Positions 22,415 through 27,018 of a DNA stretch of 27,018 bases are shown here, piece by piece. This DNA comes from JBFMHP01 sp040752855. Lineage in GTDB: Bacteria; Pseudomonadota; Gammaproteobacteria; RBG-16-57-12. Numbering within the stretch: position 1 is the stretch's first letter; each line of letters begins with the position of its first letter. The stretch spans positions 1 through 27,018 of the forward strand of contig JBFMHP010000020.1 in the NCBI GenBank assembly GCA_040752855.1, given 5' to 3'. The position numbers and the translations under genes are program-made. The notes below the pieces were generated by a model. It saw only the letters and a list, made by a program, of their open reading frames with translations, searched no databases and was not told the DNA's origin.

Positions 22415-23296
22415 TTATGTGCGGTGCCTGCGGAAAAACTCGCTCATGAGAATCGCTCCGGCCACCGAGACATTGAGGCTGTCCATGACGCCCGAGCCGG
22501 GGATGCCGAGTACGGCGTCGGCCTCGTTGAGCAGCCGCGCCGAGACGCCCTCGACCTCGGCGCCGAGCACCAGCACCGAGCGGGGCTTGAAGCGGTGCTG
22601 GTAGACCGGGTCGGCCTCACGCGCGCGGGTGGCGATGATCTCGTAGCCGGCCTTTTTGAGTGCGACCAGTTGGGCGTGAGGCTCATTCAGATAGACCAGA
22701 TCGACGTGCTCGGCCGCCCCTTCCGCGATGCGGCAGGCCGAGGGCGAGAGCTGCGGCAGCCGCCCGCCGGCGCCGAGGACATACGGCACGCCGAAATGCG
22801 CGCAACTGCGCAAGATGGCGCCGAGGTTGTGCGGGTTCTCCACGCCATCCAGATAGATCAATTGATGCGGCCGTGCCTCGCGGCGCAGCTTCTGCAGCAT
22901 CGCCATGAAGGTCACGGAAGGTTTCTCGCGCGCCAGCAGGCAGATGCCCTGGTGGTGTTCGGTCTCGGTCAGCCGTTCCAGATCCTCGCGGGTGACGACG
23001 TGATAGGCCTTGCGCTGCTCCGCCGCCCATTTCAACATCGCGGCGAACTTCGGAATGTTCGCCTCTTCAAGATAGATGCGGATGACATCGTCGGGCCGTT
23101 GCTGCCAGAGCGCCAGGCAGGCGGCGGTGCCGTGGTATTTGATCTCGCGGCGTTCCTTGGCCGGTGCTTTAGGCTCAGGGCGTTCCTTGGCGGGCGTCTT
23201 GGCCTTGGGGCGTTCCTTGCTCGGTCGTTTGGATGTGCCCGCCCAAGGATTGGGCTTGGCTTTGCTGAGCGTGAGTTTCGGCTTGGGCTTTTGCAT
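22415..23296 (-). CDS. yfiF: SPOUT-family RNA 2'-O-methyltransferase, YfiF-like
   Basis: A 293-residue predicted tRNA/rRNA methyltransferase of the TrmH/SpoU type. The N-terminal 50 residues are very basic with a repeated AKERPxxK unit, probably an RNA-binding tail. Next is a substrate-binding domain (YHGTAACLALWQQRPDDVIR ... RKAYHVVTREDLERLTETEHHQGICL) that aligns by eye with E. coli YfiF. The SPOUT catalytic domain carries NPHNLGAILRSCAHFGV (motif 1), VLVLGAEVEGVS (motif 2) and GSGVMDSLNVSVAGAILMSEF (motif 3). The target nucleotide is unknown. The start at 23296 is chosen because upstream codons lack family similarity. It lies 58 bp after rlmM on the same strand. Confidence 0.88.
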   Translation of the reverse strand: MQKPKPKLTLSKAKPNPWAGTSKRPSKERPKAKTPAKERPEPKAPAKERREIKYHGTAACLALWQQRPDDVIRIYLEEANIPKFAAMLKWAAEQRKAYHVVTREDLERLTETEHHQGICLLAREKPSVTFMAMLQKLRREARPHQLIYLDGVENPHNLGAILRSCAHFGVPYVLGAGGRLPQLSPSACRIAEGAAEHVDLVYLNEPHAQLVALKKAGYEIIATRAREADPVYQHRFKPRSVLVLGAEVEGVSARLLNEADAVLGIPGSGVMDSLNVSVAGAILMSEFFRRHRT

Positions 23297-23354
23297 GGGG
23301 ATACCGGAGGCGTGCGGTTGGCTGCGCACACGATACCATGCAAGGGGTGGCTTG

Positions 23355-24416
23355 TCAGTCGCGCGCCAGGAACACGGTGATCTCCTCGCGATCGTGATAG
23401 AGCTGTTTGGCGCGGACGCGGTAGCCGATGCCGGCGCTGCGCAGTCTCTCATCGAGCAACGCCAGACAGCGTTGATATTCGAGATAGCGCTTTTTCATCG
23501 GCAGTTTGAGATTGAAGATGGTGTAGCGGCACCAGCCGCGCTCGATCCAGCGCGCCACCAGATCGGCGATGCGGATCGGCTGCTCGACCATGTCGCACAC
23601 CATCCAGTCGACTGGGGCTTCGGGCGCATAGCGGAAGCCGTCGACGCGCAGGTGGGTGACCAGGCCGGTGTCCATCACGCTGTCGGCCATCGGGCCGTTG
23701 TCGATGGCGGTCACATACAGATGGCGTCGCACGAGCTGCCAGGTCCAGCCGCCGGGGCAGGCGCCGAGATCCACCGCTGTCATGCCGGTGTGTAGCAGCT
23801 CTTCGCGTTCGGTTTCATCCAGAAAACACAGGAAGGCCTCTTCGAGTTTCAGCGTCGAGCGGCTCGGGGCCTGGGGCGGGAATTTCAGGCGCGGAATCCC
23901 CATGGCCCAGCGCGCGCTGTTGGCGCTGCGCGCGTAGCCGATGTAGGCGGCGGTGGCGCTCAAGAAACAGATATGCAGGGTGATGTCCGGTGCGCCTTGG
24001 CGTTGCAGCAGATTTTGTTGTTCAAGTGCGCGGGCCAGCGGGCGCTCGAGGCTGCGGCAGAGGCCCGAGAGTTCCTTGGCCTCGTTGGTGTCCGGCGTTT
24101 CGAGCAACAGATCCGCCGCCGGGCCGGGCAGCGCCGAGAGCGCCTCGCAGATCGGCGTGATGCGGTCGGTGACCGGCAGATCGTTGCGCATCGCCAGCAC
24201 GATGAACCACTGCCGTGAGAAGACCAGCTGAGCGAAGGCCAGTCGCTCATGCAGAGTGACGGCGTCCTCCACCTGATAGGTAACGAAGACTACGTAACCC
24301 GAATCCGGTTTGGCCTTGGCGTAACCGCTGATGCCGAGTTGCGCGGATTTATCCTGCATCTCGGCGGCGCACTCGCCCTCGAAGCCGGGGCGGCAGAACA
24401 AAAACAAACCGGACAT
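23355..24416 (-). CDS. rlmM: 23S rRNA 2'-O-ribose methyltransferase RlmM (C2498)
   Basis: Methylates the 2'-OH of C2498 of 23S rRNA in the peptidyl-transferase region, using SAM. It has 353 residues (E. coli about 366). The N-terminal THUMP-containing part begins SGLFLFCRPGFEGECAAEMQDK, as in E. coli. The SAM motif is AVDLGACPGGWTWQLVRR; YVTAIDNGPM, DWMVCDMVEQP and NLKLPMKKRY supply the other conserved residues of the K-D-K-E type site. It sits 21 bp after the DUF411 gene and before yfiF, so two rRNA/tRNA methyltransferases are adjacent. Confidence 0.95.
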   Translation of the reverse strand: MSGLFLFCRPGFEGECAAEMQDKSAQLGISGYAKAKPDSGYVVFVTYQVEDAVTLHERLAFAQLVFSRQWFIVLAMRNDLPVTDRITPICEALSALPGPAADLLLETPDTNEAKELSGLCRSLERPLARALEQQNLLQRQGAPDITLHICFLSATAAYIGYARSANSARWAMGIPRLKFPPQAPSRSTLKLEEAFLCFLDETEREELLHTGMTAVDLGACPGGWTWQLVRRHLYVTAIDNGPMADSVMDTGLVTHLRVDGFRYAPEAPVDWMVCDMVEQPIRIADLVARWIERGWCRYTIFNLKLPMKKRYLEYQRCLALLDERLRSAGIGYRVRAKQLYHDREEITVFLARD

Positions 24417-24437
24417 GGCGGCCGCGGCTTGCCTGGA

Positions 24438-24929
24438 TCAATAGCTCTGATAGTCGTTGAAGACGGCGGTGTTGCCTTGCTTGTCGAACGAAATCACTTG
24501 GAACGGGTCCTTGCGGCCGGTCTCCATGCCGGGCGTGCCGTGCGGCATCGCGGGCACCGAGAGCCCGGCGATATCGGGGCGCGTCTTGAGCAGGCGTTTG
24601 ATGTCATCGGCTGGCACATGGCCCTCGATCACGTAGCCGTCGACCACCGCCGTGTGGCAGGACCCCATCGCCGCCGGCAGGCCGTATTGTTGCTTGATCG
24701 GCGTCACATCATCCATCGGTTTGCTGATTACCGTGAATTTGTGTTTCTCGAGATGGACGAGCCAGTCCTTGCAGCAGCCGCAGCTCGGGCTGTGATAGAC
24801 GGTGATGGTGGGCGGATTCTTGGGATCGGGCAGCGACTCGGCGGCCTTGTCCCAGCCGGTGGCAGCGGGTTGGGGGTTGGAGCAGGCGACGAGCAGCGCC
24901 AGGCTGAACAATGCGAGTAAACGTCTCAT
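24438..24929 (-). CDS. DUF411 metal-binding lipoprotein
   Basis: A 163-residue exported protein. The signal MRRLLALFSLALLVAC ends in a lipobox Cys16. The DUF411 signature is clear: ITVYHSPSCGCCKDWLVHL (CGCC cluster), GSCHTAVVDGYVIEGHVPADDIKRLL and VPAMPHGTPGME. DUF411 proteins are usually linked to copper handling and periplasmic metal resistance, but no copper genes are near. GAGG overlaps the bioD stop 7 nt before the ATG, so translation is coupled to bioD. Confidence 0.9.
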   Translation of the reverse strand: MRRLLALFSLALLVACSNPQPAATGWDKAAESLPDPKNPPTITVYHSPSCGCCKDWLVHLEKHKFTVISKPMDDVTPIKQQYGLPAAMGSCHTAVVDGYVIEGHVPADDIKRLLKTRPDIAGLSVPAMPHGTPGMETGRKDPFQVISFDKQGNTAVFNDYQSY

Positions 24930-24939
24930 GGTTGATACC

Positions 24940-25620
24940 TCAGGTAAGCAATGGGCCGACATCGAGATGCGCGGCGGCCGCAATAACGGATGCGTCGGGC
25001 ACCCAGGGTACCACACCCAGGCAGGGTGCGGCCAAGCGCTGGCGCAGCGTAGCGATGTTCTGCTCGATGCGGGCCGTCTGCGGATCGAGGCAGTTGGCCA
25101 CCCAGCCTGCGAATGTCAGCCCCCGATGCAGAATGCTTTCCTGCGTGAGCAGCGCATGATTGATACAGCCCAGGCGGATGCGCACCACCAGGATCACCGG
25201 CAGGCCCAGTGCCTGGGCCAGATCGGCGAGTGTCTGCGTCGCATTGATCGGCACCTGCCAGCCGCCCGCGCCTTCGACCAGGCAGACATCCGCCCCGGCC
25301 TGCACACGCTCATAACAGCTCACCAGGGTGGGCAGATTGATGAGGATGTCCGCCTCTTCGGCGGCGAGATGTGGCGCAATCGGCGGTGCGAAGGCGTAGG
25401 GATTGATAAGGTCGTACGGCAGTTCAAGGGTGCTGTGCGCGCCCAGCGCGAGGGCATCATCGTTGCGCAGCCCGGCGCTGGTTGTGCGGCAGCCGCTGGC
25501 GACCGGCTTCATCGCGCAGGTTGTCAGCCCGGCCTGCTTGAAACATTCGAGCAGGGCGCAGCTGATGAGGGTTTTGCCGGCATCGGTATCGGTGCCGGTA
25601 ACAAAAAAGCCTTTTGCCAT
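24940..25620 (-). CDS. bioD: Dethiobiotin synthetase
   Basis: Closes the ureido ring of dethiobiotin from 7,8-diaminopelargonate, CO2 and ATP, the penultimate step of biotin synthesis. It has 226 residues. The P-loop GTDTDAGKT is at the N-terminus; MKPVASGC and VEGAGGWQVPI are family motifs, and PYAFAPPIAPHLAAEE matches the diaminopelargonate-binding region. Other bio genes are absent from the window, so bioD is separated from bioABFC here and instead heads a unit with the DUF411 gene, rlmM and yfiF. No clear Shine-Dalgarno precedes it. It diverges from the cytochrome gene across 85 bp. Confidence 0.95.
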   Translation of the reverse strand: MAKGFFVTGTDTDAGKTLISCALLECFKQAGLTTCAMKPVASGCRTTSAGLRNDDALALGAHSTLELPYDLINPYAFAPPIAPHLAAEEADILINLPTLVSCYERVQAGADVCLVEGAGGWQVPINATQTLADLAQALGLPVILVVRIRLGCINHALLTQESILHRGLTFAGWVANCLDPQTARIEQNIATLRQRLAAPCLGVVPWVPDASVIAAAAHLDVGPLLT

Positions 25621-25705
25621 TGATTTTAAATTGCGCTTAAATACCCGAGGACTTTGCTAGCCAATCTATATTCAACTAACCAATGAGAGCATAAGGAAGC
25701 AAGAA

Positions 25706-26002
25706 ATGAAAAAGCAAATAGTGTTGTCTCTGGGTGCGGTGGTGATTTTGGCCGGATGCGCGGGCAGTAATGACTACACGCCGGCGGCCGGTGCGCCTGG
25801 CGGCAAGATCTACGCCGATGCCTGTTCCGGGTGCCACAAGGCGATCTCCGAATTCGCCATCCCGGCTGACAAGGCCAACGCCGCGGCGATTGCCGAGAAG
25901 GTCGGCAAGGGCAGCTTGATGATGCCCTCATTCCCCAACATCAAGGGCGAGGGTTTGGACGCGCTGACCCAATATGTAGTCGAAAACAGCAAGCGTAAGT
26001 AA
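25706..26002 (+). CDS. Small monohaem cytochrome c lipoprotein
   Basis: A 98-residue protein. The signal MKKQIVLSLGAVVILAGC has a lipobox with Cys18, so a membrane-tethered periplasmic protein is expected. The class I cytochrome pattern is complete: GKIYADACSGCH (haem site 40-44), a Met pair in GKGSLMMPSFPNI as likely axial ligand, and the C-terminal helix GLDALTQYVVENSK. It probably shuttles electrons in the periplasm. AAGGAAG lies upstream of the ATG. A hairpin terminator follows. It is the only other haem-motif gene in the window besides the one at 20117. Confidence 0.92.
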   Translation: MKKQIVLSLGAVVILAGCAGSNDYTPAAGAPGGKIYADACSGCHKAISEFAIPADKANAAAIAEKVGKGSLMMPSFPNIKGEGLDALTQYVVENSKRK

Positions 26003-26024
26003 TCGACATCAAATCAGTTGATGC

Positions 26025-26052
26025 GAAGAGGGCCGCGATAGCGGCCCTTCTA
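26025..26052 (+). terminator. Hairpin terminator after the cytochrome c gene
   Basis: GAAG-A-GGGCCGC and GCGGCCC-TTC pair around the loop GATA, ending in TTCTAGTT. The stem is strong but the T-run is short. Confidence 0.6.
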
Positions 26053-26076
26053 GTTGGTCATAGCTTCGCAATGTCA

Positions 26077-26246
26077 TTTAGCAGGCTGTTGTAAAATGAT
26101 TTTCAGTCCCTTCTCCCTCAGGGATTTATACCCTTTAGGGGTAGAAGGTTAGGATGAGGGGATCTAATCAAGCAAATGTGCATTGTTTATTCCCCTCACC
26201 CCAGCCCCTCCCTGAGGGAGACAGGGTTATTCAACAGTCTGTTAGA
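26077..26246. mobile_element. MITE-like element with ~20-bp imperfect terminal inverted repeats
   Basis: The left end TTTAGCAGGCTGTTGTAAAA (26077-26096) and the right end TTATTCAACAGTCTGTTAGA (26227-26246) are complementary at 15 of 20 positions. Inside are paired CTCCCTCAGGGA and CCTCCCTGAGGGAG blocks, a further hairpin (ACCCCTTTAGGGGT) and CCCCTCACCCC, so the whole 170 bp can fold back. It has no coding capacity. No clear target duplication was seen. Confidence 0.5.
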
Positions 26247-26326
26247 CCCAATCGAAAGTGTCGGTTTATTTTACGTCACCCATGATAAAATTAATTCATA
26301 TACGATAAAAACAATATCTTATGATT

Positions 26327-26342
26327 TGGCCTGTATTTTGCC
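26327..26342 (+). promoter_or_regulatory. Candidate sigma-54 (-24/-12) promoter of the PEP-CTERM gene
   Basis: TGGCCTGTATTTTGCC has the GG and GC dinucleotides 10 nt apart as required and matches TGGC-N2-G-N4-TTGC of the RpoN consensus. Transcription would begin near 26354, about 100 nt before the GTG start. The activator site was not identified. The rest of 26247-26453 is AT-rich with no gene. Confidence 0.55.
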
Positions 26343-26453
26343 TTCATCCTAACGTCTTTCAAAAAGTAATTTTCAGAAGACAAGCTGCGGTTTTTGACTG
26401 CAAGTATTGGGAAGGCTCATAAAAGCATAAATTTCTATAAGGAGAGTAAGAAA

Positions 26454-26945
26454 GTGAAAAGTTTAGTTTTGGGCTTAATATTTTTAATTCCTAGCTTCGC
26501 TAGTGCAGGGTTAATTGGGAACGATGTAAATTTTCAGTGTCCTGAGTGTGGTCCCCCATATAATCAAACTTTTACTGCAGTATTAGGAGGCCCTGAATTA
26601 ACGCCTTTTAATCAGTTTGAAGTGAATGTTGAAGATGATTTTCTAAGAGTTGATTGGTTAATTAGCAGCAATTACATTATAAACCCAGGGCATTTTTATT
26701 TCTCATGGGACTCCTTAGACTTCAGTATTAGCAATGCTGTTCTCGATAGTTCGTCTACACTAGCGTACAGCTTTGAATTTACCGAAAGCTCAGTGAATAT
26801 TGATATCAGCGGAATTCCTGTTTCAGTGGGTGATTTTGTCAAAATAAACCTTACATCAACTTCAGTACCTGAACCTGGACCAATTGCACTTTTAAGTTTA
26901 GGCTTATTAGGGCTTGTTCTTTCTAGAAGAAAGAAAGCTGCTTAA
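26454..26945 (+). CDS. PEP-CTERM sorting-signal protein
   Basis: A 163-residue secreted protein. A GTG start at 26454 is preferred because AAGGAG lies 9 nt upstream and translation from it gives an ordinary signal peptide (VKSLVLGLIFLIPSFASA); an in-frame ATG at 26394 would add 20 residues before the signal and has no ribosome site. The mature part is short, acidic and Ser/Asn-rich with one CPEC pair. The C-terminus is a textbook PEP-CTERM tail: VPEPGPIALLSLGLLGLVLS then RRKKAA. Exosortase recognises such tails and sorts the protein at the membrane, often together with exopolysaccharide production. No exosortase gene is in the window. The gene is much more AT-rich than the rest of the window. 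Confidence 0.9.
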   Translation: MKSLVLGLIFLIPSFASAGLIGNDVNFQCPECGPPYNQTFTAVLGGPELTPFNQFEVNVEDDFLRVDWLISSNYIINPGHFYFSWDSLDFSISNAVLDSSSTLAYSFEFTESSVNIDISGIPVSVGDFVKINLTSTSVPEPGPIALLSLGLLGLVLSRRKKAA

Positions 26946-26968
26946 GTATATTCAGTCTCAAGATTATG

Positions 26969-26996
26969 AAAGCCTCGGAATTGCCGGGGCTTTTTT
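26969..26996 (+). terminator. Rho-independent terminator after the PEP-CTERM gene
   Basis: AAGCC-T-CGG pairs with CCG-G-GGCTT around AATTG, followed by a run of T. Confidence 0.75.
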
Positions 26997-27018
26997 GTCT
27001 AATAAAAAGCTTCAGCGG

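Overview
The window looks like chromosomal DNA of a GC-rich gammaproteobacterium. The best evidence is the block of two M16 peptidases diverging from ftsY-ftsE-ftsX-rpoH, an arrangement known from Pseudomonas and relatives. RlmM, a YfiF-like methyltransferase, Dut, Pcm and BioD of proteobacterial type agree with this. A PEP-CTERM protein and several c-type haem motifs suggest an environmental, respiratory, exopolysaccharide-forming lineage rather than an enteric one. I cannot name the genus.

Layout from left to right. Positions 1-4296 (minus) hold a large RHS/YD-repeat protein cut off by the left edge; REP-like palindromes lie inside its 5' coding end. Next come a PLP enzyme of the D-cysteine desulfhydrase/ACC deaminase family (minus), a lone CheY-like receiver (plus), and a two-gene unit of a signal-peptide-bearing isoaspartyl methyltransferase and a large membrane protein with a spermidine-synthase-like SAM domain (plus). 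From 9.4 to 13.4 kb on the minus strand are a CotH-like lipoprotein, a PP_4765-type flavoprotein, a small DUF4870-like membrane protein, dut, and a small orphan protein. From 13.5 to 20.0 kb is the conserved housekeeping block: inactive M16 subunit and active M16 lipoprotein (minus), then ftsY, ftsE, ftsX and rpoH (plus). The rpoH promoter overlaps a near-consensus CIRCE operator.

From 20.1 to 21.95 kb (minus) is the most unusual gene: a secreted 610-residue modular protein with five Cys-rich modules on Pro/Thr linkers, followed by two near-identical C-terminal modules. It has nine candidate c-haem sites, five CXXCH and four CX3CH. A 465-bp spacer with a long imperfect palindrome separates it from a minus-strand cluster of bioD, a DUF411 lipoprotein, rlmM and a yfiF homologue. 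A small monohaem cytochrome c lipoprotein (plus) follows. The right end has a MITE-like repeat and an AT-rich PEP-CTERM gene preceded by a good sigma-54 type -24/-12 promoter.

Taken together, the core genes (SRP receptor, division ABC system, heat-shock sigma factor, dUTPase, rRNA methylation, biotin) are ordinary. The points of interest are the modular haem protein, the CIRCE-rpoH circuit, the repeats used as coding sequence in the RHS gene, and the sigma-54/PEP-CTERM unit. All calls rest on reading the sequence by eye; no database search was run.
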